From the NCBI RefSeq assembly GCF_012489685.1, contig NC_080043.1, positions 4,776,501 to 4,840,500 on the forward strand: DNA of 64,000 nt, in the 5' to 3' direction. Source of the DNA: Lotus japonicus. Taxonomy: Eukaryota > Streptophyta > Magnoliopsida > Fabales > Fabaceae. Below the pieces are notes generated by a model. That model had not been told where the DNA came from. It did no database searches and was given only the letters and a program-made list of their open reading frames with translations. The translations under genes and the position numbers were made by a program. Shown in pieces: positions 45,601-54,436 of the stretch (positions are counted from its first letter, which is position 1; every line of letters begins with the position of its first letter).

Positions 45601-48026
45601 GAAGTCCTGAGCCTGCAGACAAACCCATTTCCCCTCTTGCTGGAACTTCATGGTTTGTTTGCCCCAATGCACAATCATCTCCCCCAAAGTGACAAGCCAA
45701 GCTACTCTCAACACCAGATCAATTCCTTCCAAATCAAAAGGTAACACATCCACTGTGGTCTTGTACCCATTTATTCCCACCTCCACTTGCTTGCATTTTC
45801 CTCTGGCAATTGCTTTATGGCCATCACCCAAACGGATGCGCAACGCTGGAGTCGACTGAACAAACCACCCCATAACCTCCACCACACGTTTGGATATGAA
45901 ATTGGGGGTTGCTCCACTGTCAATCAAAATCATGATGGGAACGCCATGGATGGAACCTTGTAGTTCCATAGTCTGGGCTTGTACGGGCTCTTCTTCCATC
46001 TTCATAACGCTGAATTCTCCGTCTGCTTCCGTCTCCTCTGCTCCCATCTCAACGTTCCAAGACTCTGGTGCTTCACCACTATCCTCCAGCGCATCGACTA
46101 GCATGATTCGGAGTTGCTTTTCAGGACACTGATGCAGTGGGTGATACTTCCTGCCGCACTTGAAGCATAAACCCCTCTGGCGCCGATCAAGAAGCTCCTG
46201 GTAAGGAAGGTGCCTTATCCCTTTGTCGCGTGGTGTTGTGGGAGATTTCCCTTCGTCTTCTCGCCGTTCCAATCTGTCTTCGCGATTCTTAACTATTACC
46301 CATCCTTGGTTTGAGTTCTGACCTGTTGGGCCCGATCCAGGAGAAATTTGATGGGCTGCTCGGGTGAACGAACCCGACCCGAAACCCATACTGGAGCTTC
46401 CTCCCTTTGACCCGGAAAGAGATTGTCCTGGTCCATGGAGCTCCGTTTCCACCGCTCTTGCCAAGGGTATGAGACGAGGACGAGGAAGAGAAATCAGAGT
46501 TCGCATACTCCGAACTCGAGCACGGATATCTTCACGGAGGCCATGAATGAAATTCCCAAAGTATTGCTTGTCGGGTAGATCTGAGAGCTGCTCGAAGACA
46601 TCTCCCTTGCTTGCAGACCCATATCGTTCCAGTAACTCGTTGATTAACTTCTCCCATGTCAATCCGGGATCCAGATACAACAGGGAGTTGAAGTAGTGAA
46701 TGGTAGCTCCCTCCATGCATAGGTGAGCTAAGTTCACCTTAACCTCAGGGCTTGTTCCCATTACATGGAAATAGACTTCAGCACGAGCTATCCACCCCGC
46801 TGGATCTTCTCCATTGAACAGTGGGAGTTCCACCTTCTTAGCGGATTTGCGGAATTCATCCAACAATCCCCCATCCAAGCGTGTCCATCCCGAAACGTTG
46901 GAAGATCCTCCTTGCTCTGTTCCCGATCTGGTAGCAGAGTTGTTGATCGTACTTCCGGATTCATCGCGTTCAACCGATTGCTTCGACAATCGCTGAGTTA
47001 GCAGGTCTAGCAAGCGAGCTTGATTTCTCTCTGCTTGTTCCTGCATGGTGATCAAGGTGGTACGCAGGTTGACGACTTCAGTTTCGAGAGCTGCAACCTT
47101 AGCCTCCATCTTCTTCGCCGGTGGCATCTGTTGTCAAAACACCGACGATGAACACTGGTATCCGTCTCGGAAGATCCGGTAGGTCGGACCAATTTGATGG
47201 GAACCAATGCAACAGAGAAAGGAAAAGGGAATAATGGGAGAAAATTGCTTAATGGAATTATGTGAAAGGAAGATGATTACAGTAGTATCACTACTACTCC
47301 AGAGCTAGGCTCCTATAGAGAAAGCATAACTTCTCTATTCTCTCTAACAAAAGCAATACTCACAGATGTCTCCCTCATGCTAACAGAATTCCCTTTATAC
47401 ACATACCCCCCCTGATTCCCGTAACTAACTCATCCTAGCACTCCTTTCTCACACTGCCAGCTCACTCTTCTTCTGGATTCTTCCTATTCTTTCCTCTCCT
47501 CACATACACACACCATACCTTGGGCCTTGGGTTAGTTGTTTCAGCCCATTCTCTATTTGGGGATCTATCAGACACTGTAACTGATGTTATAACTACAAGT
47601 GCTTTTGTTGAGTGCTTTCATACACTAACATTTAGGTTTACTTAACATTGTGAATGGTGTGTTAAACTGCAGCCGATGCTACTGATCTTGCTCACAACAT
47701 AAAATACACTTCCATGACCAACTCAACTTCTAATTTGGTATGGTATTTGTTTTTGGAGAGAATTTCATAACAATCATCTAATCAATGGTCTGCAGGTTTT
47801 GGAAGCATTGGAATCGCTTAAGAAGAAAAGCGATGCACAACCAGAAGAAATACTTCCAATTGAGAAACTGATTGGAGAGGCATACTCGGTAATTGACAAG
47901 GCAATAAGAGTAGGCACGCTGCACAGGAACACGGGAGGACATCGAAAGTCTAGGCTTGCCAGAAGAAAGAAGGTCGTGGAGATCCACCATGGCTGGTATA
48001 CCCCAGTTTCTGATGGCAGTGTCTGA
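42628..48026 (+). CDS. PRPS20: plastid 30S ribosomal protein bS20
   Basis: There are three exons: 42628-42769, 42922-43082 and 47796-48026. Introns are GT-AG and the frame closes at 177 residues. Residues 1 to about 62 form a Ser-rich chloroplast transit peptide ending near TLVVC63. The mature part is basic: KRARQAEKRRIYNKARKS, then TRMKKVLEALESLKKKSDAQ, then LIGEAYSVIDKAI and GGHRKSRLARRKK. That is the two-long-helix architecture of bS20. The protein binds 16S rRNA in the small subunit of the plastid ribosome. Intron 1 is 152 bp. Intron 2 is 4.7 kb because it holds a duplicated solo LTR (43597-44073) and a 3-kb chromovirus derivative (44596-47570). Splice sites and coding sequence are intact. 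A tandem copy follows at 49167-50317. Confidence 0.93.
43597..43814 (+). mobile_element. solo LTR, copy 1, in bS20 intron 2
   Basis: This is a 218-bp unit beginning TGATAGGTACTTGG and ending GGTTCTATCT (CA in copy 2). The 5-bp direct repeat AAGTT flanks it at 43592-43596 and 43815-43819. A TATAAATA motif lies inside. No internal retroelement sequence remains. Confidence 0.75.
43856..44073 (+). repeat. solo LTR, copy 2, from a ~259-bp tandem duplication
   Basis: This is a second 218-bp copy, near-identical to 43597-43814 and offset by 259 bp. The 41 bp between the copies is the first copy's right flank, and it recurs after copy 2 with an extra 13 bases. This indicates segmental duplication of LTR plus flank rather than two insertions. 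Confidence 0.8.
44596..44971 (-). repeat. 3' LTR of the chromovirus derivative
   Basis: This 376-bp LTR appears identical to 47195-47570 and has GACAC on its outer side. The coding frame runs about 108 bp into it. Confidence 0.92.
44863..47127 (-). CDS. gag-protease-chromodomain fusion protein of the collapsed chromovirus
   Basis: This is one uninterrupted frame of 754 codons. From the N terminus there is a coiled coil (AALETEVVNLRTTLITMQEQ), then gag (LPLFNGEDPAGWIARAEVYF) and a zinc knuckle (CFKCGRKYHPLHQC). The aspartic protease follows (ILIDSGATPNFIS). A short reverse transcriptase piece around YFPKLDLKSGYHQV comes next, and it lacks the YVDD site. The chain then jumps to a chromodomain-like segment (YLIQWRGKSAGKATWEE). 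Reverse transcriptase, RNase H and integrase are absent. The last ~36 codons and the stop lie in the 3' LTR. A shorter gap before FPIPVIEELL suggests a second internal deletion. All losses kept the frame. Full chromoviruses encode about twice this length. Confidence 0.88.
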   Translation of the reverse strand: MPPAKKMEAKVAALETEVVNLRTTLITMQEQAERNQARLLDLLTQRLSKQSVERDESGSTINNSATRSGTEQGGSSNVSGWTRLDGGLLDEFRKSAKKVELPLFNGEDPAGWIARAEVYFHVMGTSPEVKVNLAHLCMEGATIHYFNSLLYLDPGLTWEKLINELLERYGSASKGDVFEQLSDLPDKQYFGNFIHGLREDIRARVRSMRTLISLPRPRLIPLARAVETELHGPGQSLSGSKGGSSSMGFGSGSFTRAAHQISPGSGPTGQNSNQGWVIVKNREDRLERREDEGKSPTTPRDKGIRHLPYQELLDRRQRGLCFKCGRKYHPLHQCPEKQLRIMLVDALEDSGEAPESWNVEMGAEETEADGEFSVMKMEEEPVQAQTMELQGSIHGVPIMILIDSGATPNFISKRVVEVMGWFVQSTPALRIRLGDGHKAIARGKCKQVEVGINGYKTTVDVLPFDLEGIDLVLRVAWLVTLGEMIVHWGKQTMKFQQEGKWVCLQAQDFSQKGELALESFFGQVHREAGEYYQATTLRTAITAVIPRTENHLTEAQEQQLATLLAAYSDVLAAPTGLPPQRQKDHQITLLVGQGPDKFPIPVIEELLDELHGTRYFPKLDLKSGYHQVFVKEEDVPVGDHHVEKEAPSGMDGEFMDAIEPEGVFSTRAVLQQGDTVNQYLIQWRGKSAGKATWEEEQTILNQFPAFNLEDKVVSQGGGIDRSPNREWAETTNPRPKVWCVYVRRGKNRKNPEEE
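47195..47570 (-). repeat. 5' LTR of the chromovirus derivative
   Basis: This 376-bp LTR is followed on the plus map by the target duplication GACAC (47571-47575). The sequence just inside begins TTGGTCCGACC on the minus strand. Its primer tRNA was not assigned. Confidence 0.92.
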
Positions 48027-49166
48027 AACAATCCCCTCACTAGTTCACATGGATTCAAATGAGGTGCTAGTGAAGACTTATGCAGATTATTTTCACTCTG
48101 TTCAAACATTGTATTTGGTCTTTTTTGGTGTTGGTTCAAATTAGTGTACTGTTCAATGTATACTATCATCATGTAGAGTGTTTGATTTAAACTGCGTCTT
48201 CGCAATTAGTCTTCACTGTACTTTTTCCTCATTGTGGTATATTGTGATGCCTCCATAAGTCACTAGCAGCTGTCTGTACCCGTTTAATATTTGCAACAGT
48301 TTCTTGAGCTTGAGAATTTGCTGTTTAAGATTTCTCATTTCTTTACCTATAGCACCATAGCGAATAAGACAAGTTTTTTAGCAGAGTAAAGATAATCAAC
48401 AAAGGAAATTTACATACTCTTACAAATATTGGCATATAAGACATAATATAAGATTTCTCATAAAAAGACCTACTCTCTAAAAGTAGTTACACCATGATAA
48501 TCCTTACAAAGTACATAGGAGTGATTTCATGAACAACAAAATCAACATAGTTTTTTTTGTTTTTGATTATATTCGAGGCCCAAGCCCAAAGTCCAGGGGC
48601 TAACCCCACATAAACAATATTACACAAATCAAACATGTAATGGTAAAAAAAAAAAAGCTATAGCATTACCCTCTCGAGAGATATGCTCAAAACAAACAAC
48701 CCAGACTCTAGTCGAAAAGTACCGAAGTAATACTAATTAATGAAGAGTTATGGTGAAAATCAGGAATAATATTACCTAACAACTTGAGAGTTTGCAAACC
48801 TAACAGGTGTCGTCACAATGGTAAAAAGTGAATGATTGAACGCCTAAACTGAGTTCAATTACTACGAGCCGCAATTTTAGGTAAACTTTCGACCTTCATC
48901 ACACTCAGGGGTTAGAAAAAAAAAACTTGAGTCTACAAAGAGTCAAAAGTAGTAACAACATTAAGAAACTAGAAGCCCAACAGACAAGCATGCCAAATAG
49001 CAAACATGTCATGTTGAAGGATTTCAGAGACCCCACCATTGCCCCCAAAACCCTTCTCCCACGCCACCCAACCATGAGCCAAAGAAACCACCCCATGACC
49101 ATGAGTACAGAAAGCTAACGTGCAATCTGCAACAACGTTGCTCACAGAGCAAAAGATAGAGCTACT
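48027..49166. other. spacer between the two bS20 copies
   Basis: The start should hold the 3' UTR. The segment 48248-48400 recurs after the second copy (50549-50715) and is open on the minus strand in the first copy. From 48555 to 49120 there is degraded repeat-like sequence (oligo-T, then a GGCCCAAGCCCAAAGTCC motif), possibly an old retroelement tail on the minus strand. Confidence 0.4.
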
Positions 49167-50317
49167 ATGTTGGGGGTGATAGAAAAACTAGTCTCACGAC
49201 GACAACTCTTCCTGAGAACAAAAGCCTATAACCTCAACCAATCTCTGAAAGCAAGAGACATAGCAGCAGTTTCGTGCTCATGGCTGACACTTCCCTCCAA
49301 AATCAAGGTCCTTTCTCTAGCTGATTCCTCTTCTTCTTCCTCCATCTCCAATCCTGCTTCTCTGAGTTTCTGCAGAAACATTTCTCATACTGTCTTCTCA
49401 CAAAGTACAATTCCTCTCTCTTTCTCTCTTCATGCCCTTTTGATGGTGTTTATCTTGTCTTCCATATTTTCAGCTGAGGATGTAAACAAACACTAAAAGA
49501 TTTGATTTTGCTGTAGTATTCAATTGTGGGTATGTGTGTGTTGAGTTTTGTTGCAGGTAGCATGTCATTGAGCTCGGTTGGCGTGGCAGCGTCAAAGGAG
49601 AAGGTAGATTCTGTTGTGAAGAGAGGTCGCCAGGCCAAGAATCGCCGCAATAACAACAGAGCCCGCAAATCATTGATAAAAACTCGCACCAAAAAGGTAC
49701 ATTTTTCACAATTCTCTTCCAATACCTTAGAGTGGAAGACATGATTGTTCTAATTTCTTCCATTGTTGTAGCATTCAAGGTGAAGTACTATAGCATAATG
49801 CAAGCTTTGTCTAGTTATAATAAGACTCATTGGTTAATTAGTGGGTGAGTTAGTGAGTGAGGCATGTTGCCTATAAATAGAGAGTGGCTGAGTATCACCA
49901 ATTACTCAGCAACCTTTTACTTGTCACACTGTAAATGATGTTATGATTGCAAGTGCTTCTGTTGAGTGCTCATGATCTTGCTCACAATATAAAATACTCT
50001 TGCAAGGCCAACTCAGTTTCTAGTTTGGTATGGTATTTGTTTTCGGATAGAATTTCATGACAGTCATCTAATCAATGGTCTTGCAGGCTTTGGAAGCTTT
50101 GGAATCGCTTAAGAATAAAAAAGATGCACAACCAGAAGAAATCCTTCCAATTGAGAAACTAATTAGAGAGGCTTACTCGGTAATCGATAAGGCAGTGAGA
50201 GTGGGCACAATGCACAGGAACACGGGAGAACGTCGAAAGTCTAGGCTTGCCAGAAGTAAGAAGCTTGTGGAGATCCACCATGGCTGGTATACCCCAGGTT
50301 CTGAAGGCAGTGTCTGA
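49167..50317 (+). CDS. tandem copy of plastid bS20, ancestral start codon lost
   Basis: There are three exons in the same places as in the first copy, ending at 49404, 49557-49696 and 50087-50317. Introns are homologous, so this is a DNA-level duplication. The ancestral ATG is ATA here (49260-49262). The frame stays open upstream to an ATG at 49167, giving 202 residues with a 31-residue new N terminus, which is not typical of a transit peptide. The donor G at 49404 became A but GT is kept. The bS20 core is conserved (LIREAYSVIDKAVRVGT, RRKSRLARSKK). The segment around the predicted transit-peptide cleavage (QRRTLVVCEVV in copy 1) is missing, and some basic residues are changed (EKRRIYNKARKS to KNRRNNNRARKS). 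It is either a gene in decay with no frameshift yet, or a diverged copy using a new start. Confidence 0.6.
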
Positions 50318-52026
50318 AGCAATCCCCTTCACTAGTTCACATGGATTAAAAATGAGGTGCTACTGAAGACTTATGCAGATTATTTTCACTTTGTTCAAAC
50401 ATTGTATTTGGTCTTTTTTGGTGTTGGTTCAAATTAGTATACTGTTCAATGTAATCATCATGTTGAGCCTTTGTTTTAAACTGCATCTTCACTGTACTTT
50501 TTCCTCATTGTGGTATATAACTTGATCCTTGTTCTCATGATTGCAGTTGCAGGCATAAGTCACTAGCAACTGTCTCTAACCGCTTAATAGTTGCAACACT
50601 TTCTTGAGCTTGAGAATTTGCTGGTTAAGATTTCTAATTTCTTCACCTATAGCGCCATAGCGAATAAGGCAAGTTTTTCTCTGAGGATAATGCTAGTAGA
50701 GTAAAGATAATCAACATAGTAAATTTACATGCTCTTACAAATATTGGCATATAAGTCATTGGGTAATATAATTGAACCCTAACTGTTCTTTTTCCAAGTA
50801 TTTTTTTTTACCTCAATTTTGGCTCTCAGAACTGCTACACCTTCCATTGAAAACCTCAAGCTAGCAGAGAAAAATGGTCCTTATGTTCTGTGATTGGGCC
50901 TCCTTAGTATCCACTGGCCTTTTCAAAACTGCTAACATGTTTGACACTGTCAAGATTGGTGTATAATTGTTTATTATTTACTTATTATTTACCTTAGTTT
51001 ACATATTCAACCAAACAAATTTTAAAGAACTGCTTGGTTGACAGTGTAACGTTTTTTTTTACATATTCCTTTCTTAAGCCATCTAAAACAGCTGTAACAT
51101 GTGCAACTTCAGTCACATGTGATCAAGCAGCAACTAGAGCATCAACAATCTTCTTGATTTGCAGAAGATATCCAGGTGTTGGGACATCTTTCTATGTTCT
51201 TTTCAACTGGTTTTTCAATTTTCAATCTTGGAAATAATTTGAGAAGCAGAGGAAGTTTCAAGACTGAACCACACTGGATAAGAAAAATTACAACCAACCA
51301 TTTGGTTTAACAAAGAACTCGACATTGATGCCATGAAAGAAACATGGAATCTTACTTCTCCCAAAGTTCATACTTTACTATGCAAATGTCTTCAATCCCA
51401 TATTCCTCAGAGGCATATTTCTCTAGAATCCATTCTTGCTTGAAGTGGCTTTGGAGCTTGAATCCTTTCACAGCTGTAAGAACATGATGGTGCCAAAGTA
51501 AGAAATTATCCTTATCGATTTACTGAAACTATGTTTGCACAACATCATGAAGTTTGTTCTAATATATCTAAGGAAGAGGAAATGGAGAACTTTTAATGGA
51601 CCAGAAAATTCCGAGTTGATGACTTATATACGATTGAATTACATGTAACTCTAGCAATAACTTCACAACTGAGTAATAGAATGCACATGCGCAATCTCAA
51701 CTGCTCTAGCTGACTTCTAATTAGCCTGTTATTTCTACAATATTATAGGAGAATATATTAGAAATATATTTTGAAAAGGATGAATATTTAAACATGAATC
51801 TAAGCATGGTGTAATTACATTTTGCTGCCAAATACACTTTTGTCACATTTGGAAATAAGTGGTCTATGGTATTTTCTTCAATGCAAACCACAGCTTTCAT
51901 GCACGTTCGTGAATGGCTATCCACGTTACTGGAAAAACCAATTTTAACTAAGAAGTTTCTGTGTTGAGTTCTCTTTCAGTTAAACATGATAGAGTTATAT
52001 ATATCTAATTAAATTTAGAGTTTAAT
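50318..52026. other. intergenic region after the second bS20 copy
   Basis: It contains the duplicated 3' flank (50549-50715), a TTGGTTGACAGTGTAACG fragment near 51033 that resembles an arm of the 9493-9657 MITE, and otherwise unrecognised AT-rich sequence. Short frames show no motif. Confidence 0.4.
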
Positions 52027-52189
52027 TTTGATGCACTATTAGTGTAAAATTTCTTCAAACACAACATTCAATCATTTAATCAAAAACAGTTAAATTATTT
52101 TTTATTTTAATTAAATGCTTATTTTCTGATATGATGTTCAATTTTTGGATGTCTGTGTAAAGAAATTATACACTAACAATACATACAAA
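52027..52189. mobile_element. diverged foldback MITE related to 9493-9657
   Basis: The left arm reads TTTGATGCACTATTAGTGTA. The right arm, inverted, reads TTTGTATGTATTGTTAGTGTA with the AATTTCTT continuation. Arm start and layout match the 9493-9657 element, but with more divergence. Confidence 0.5.
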
Positions 52190-52214
52190 TTATAACCTTG
52201 CAGGAGTGTTTTTT

Positions 52215-52510
52215 TTATTGACATAGCACAATAATATTGGTGGGATAGGAAGTGAGACACCATTTGGAGAAGGAGGATCACAATCATGTTCTGACATGTT
52301 CGCTTCCATTAATAAGCATCACCTAACTTTAAGTAAGATACAAGTCAATATTTAAATGGAAGGAGCATGTAGTACCAAATTAAGACAAGAGGGAGTGAAC
52401 ATTGTGATTAGTGTGAATCCAAGTGAATCCACGCCATATATGATCAAATGCTCAAAAGGAGCTTAACTTCTTTCACTCGCTCACACACACTACATCAGGG
52501 TTATAAACTA
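52215..52510 (+). promoter_or_regulatory. orphan copy of the ERF-cluster promoter, no gene attached
   Basis: This aligns along ~290 bp with the upstream region of the ERF at 57805 (57425-57735), and in part with that of the ERF at 53945 (53686-53840). Shared blocks include TTGGAGAAGGAGGATC, CAAGTCAATATTTAAAT, ATCCAAGTGAATCCACG, GCTCAAAAGGAGC and CACACACACTA. It reaches a TATA-like TTATAAAC at 52501, the point where the ERF genes have TATAAAA. Instead of an ERF leader and coding region, a SINE-like sequence follows. Confidence 0.75.
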
Positions 52511-52519
52511 TTATTGTAC

Positions 52520-52660
52520 CCGAATGTTAACTCAAGTGGTAAGAGTTAGGAGACATAAGGGTTGAGTGAGATGAAAGGTGTAGGGTCCAGGGTTTGAATC
52601 CTGATGAGAGACTAATTTACTAACATTACTAACAACTAACATTTTCCAATAAAAAAACTT
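52520..52660 (+). mobile_element. tRNA-derived SINE-like sequence
   Basis: TAACTCAAGTGG (52529-52540) resembles pol III box A and GGTTTGAATCC (52591-52601) differs from the box B consensus GGTTCGANNCC by one base. It sits directly after the orphan promoter's TATA. The A-rich 3' end is only vaguely defined and no target duplication was identified. Confidence 0.5.
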
Positions 52661-53209
52661 TTAAAATTATTATATATTTAATTATATCCATAATTAAAAA
52701 TTAGCCGTCTTTTTATAAATTTAGTGCTAATATATTCAGTTTTGATTTATTCACACCAAATTTTCTCTTCAACAATCTTCTTCATTTGATTGATGCCTAG
52801 AGGAGATGATTTTTACTGTTGCTGAGCATTTATTTGAGTACTGGTGCTGCTGTTCTAGAGGGCTGGCTCATACAAACTAAAATGTGTTGTTGCTGTTGGG
52901 TGCTTCTATGAGGATGCTGTTATGGAAATTGTTGTTGATTTTATGTTTGTGGCTTTGCTGATGTGCTTTTTATTGCTGCTGAATATCATTTAAGGTGCTG
53001 GTGCTGTTGGTTCACACAAAACAAATTGGTGTTGCTGCAAATTGCAATTATAAGTTGCGGGTGTGCAAAATGGTGGAGGATCTTATTCTTGTATTTGTTA
53101 GCAACAAGTGTTATAGGATATGTGCATACTACCTTGATGTTGGTCATTTGTATGTAATTTTGGGACCATGATAGCTGCTACTAGATTATAAATTTGTATT
53201 CAGATGCAG
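52661..53209. other. spacer, no gene recognised
   Basis: A GCTGCTG/TGTTGTTGCTG-rich stretch runs from 52810 to 53050. Short frames only. Confidence 0.35.
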
Positions 53210-53480
53210 AATGGCTTTCCCAGGATTGTGTACTTTTTTTCCTTGCTAGGTTTTTTTCCCATTGGGTTTTGCCTAGCAAGGTTTTACTGAGGCTCTTTCT
53301 TGGGAACTATCCATAGTCATTTTGTGGGTTGGTGGTGGGTTTATTTTCTTTAGGGCAGAGTGAAGCTTGGTCGCCTTGTTTCAGGTTCAGCTCGTATTGT
53401 ACACTGTTTCTTGTCTGCAGTTGCTTTTGGCTCAGACTCCTTATATTAATAATATTCATTACTTTTTCTAAAAAAAAATA
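53210..53480 (+). mobile_element. possible LINE-type 3' tail
   Basis: Sequence around CCCATTGGGTTTTGCCTAGC and CAAGGTTTTACTGAGGC recalls 3' parts of plant retroelements. The stretch ends in TATTAATAATATTCATT followed by an A-run at 53472-53480. No reverse transcriptase is present. Confidence 0.35.
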
Positions 53481-53833
53481 ATATCTTTCATTTATCTCTC
53501 TTCTATTCCAACCTCTCCCATTTTTCGTGTCGGTGTAATAAGTGTGAAGATAGCTTTTTTCTAGGATATTATTAATAATAAAGTATTAATTATATTTTTA
53601 ACATATATAATATTTTGTAATTTGTTAATATAATATAATATAATACAATACTATATTATATTATATTATATTATATAATATTTTTTTTGGAGAAGGAGGA
53701 TCTTTGACCAGAGGGAGTAAACAATGTGATTAGTGTCTATCCAAGTGAATCCACGTCATGTTAGATCAGCGCCCAAAAGGAGCGTAGCTGCTTTCACGCG
53801 TACACATACATTATTTTCTCTCTGCATTAGGGT

Positions 53834-53840
53834 TATAAAA
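53834..53840 (+). promoter_or_regulatory. TATA box of the first ERF gene
   Basis: TATAAAA lies 111 bp upstream of the ATG at 53945. It is preceded by promoter blocks shared with 57425-57733, including CCAAGTGAATCCACGTCATG and CCCAAAAGGAGCG. Confidence 0.65.
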
Positions 53841-53944
53841 TCTCTCTATCTCGTTTTGGTTCTTTCATACATGTCTTCCTCTTAGAAACTCAATACTCGT
53901 TCATCTTGAGTTTTTAGCTCAAACTCTCAATTTTAACCTCAAAA

Positions 53945-54436
53945 ATGCCTCGAAGAGCCGTTCTCCCTCGACCCGACCCGACGAACGTGGCCACAGAGGT
54001 CAAGTACAGGGGGGTCAGGAAGAATCAAAGTGGTCGTTACACCGTCGAGATCTATGACTCAAAGAAGAAAAAGAACATCTGGCTTGGCACATTCAGCACC
54101 GCGGTGGAAGCTGCGCATGCCTATGACGCGGCGGCGCGTGAGCTTCGCGGTGACAAGGCCAAGCTCAATTTTCCTATCCCAACAGAGATCAAGTTCCCCA
54201 TCCTGGCGGAGCTAGCCAACAACAACAACTTGGTCGTGCGCAGTCCTAGCCAGGGTAGCACCTTGGAGTTCCCCTATTTGCCAATGTTGGATCTCACTCT
54301 TGCCACTCCTGATGCTACCGCAGTGGTTTCCTCCCTTGCTATTCTTGAAGCTAATGCGGCGGTGCGGGTCCTAGATCCGAACCTGGTGGATCTGGACCTT
54401 AACGCTCCACCTCCGTCAGAGAATACCAACTCTTGA
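53945..54436 (+). CDS. AP2/ERF repressor-type protein with degenerate DNA-binding face
   Basis: This is an intronless gene of 163 residues. The AP2/ERF domain spans residues ~21-77 (YRGVRKN... to LNFP). Next come [10 protein letters not shown], typical of ERF subfamily VIII, and a C-terminal EAR motif DLDLNAPP (149-156). ERF4-type proteins bind GCC boxes in the nucleus and recruit co-repressors. Compared with the neighbours at 57805 and 62637, the KRPWGRY stretch is KNQSGRY. R37 of EIRD is Y and the Arg before VW is N44. From memory of the AtERF1-GCC box structure, these are four DNA-contacting positions (Arg, Trp, Arg, Arg). The middle region is about 40 residues shorter than in the 201-aa copies. 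The frame is intact and the promoter resembles the neighbours', so expression is plausible while GCC binding is doubtful. Confidence 0.85.
   Translation: MPRRAVLPRPDPTNVATEVKYRGVRKNQSGRYTVEIYDSKKKKNIWLGTFSTAVEAAHAYDAAARELRGDKAKLNFPIPTEIKFPILAELANNNNLVVRSPSQGSTLEFPYLPMLDLTLATPDATAVVSSLAILEANAAVRVLDPNLVDLDLNAPPPSENTNS

Larger units (their letters stand above)
44596..47570 (-). mobile_element. collapsed Ty3/gypsy chromovirus in bS20 intron 2
   Basis: The 376-bp LTRs (44596-44971 and 47195-47570) appear identical, and the target duplication GACAC flanks them (44591-44595 and 47571-47575). On the minus strand the LTR begins TGATAGATCC and ends TTCCCATCA. The interior is only 2.2 kb and carries one frame with gag, protease, a sliver of reverse transcriptase and a chromodomain. 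Catalytic pol is missing, so it must have been mobilised in trans. The tandem bS20 copy lacks the insertion at the matching place, so it post-dates that gene duplication. Confidence 0.93.
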
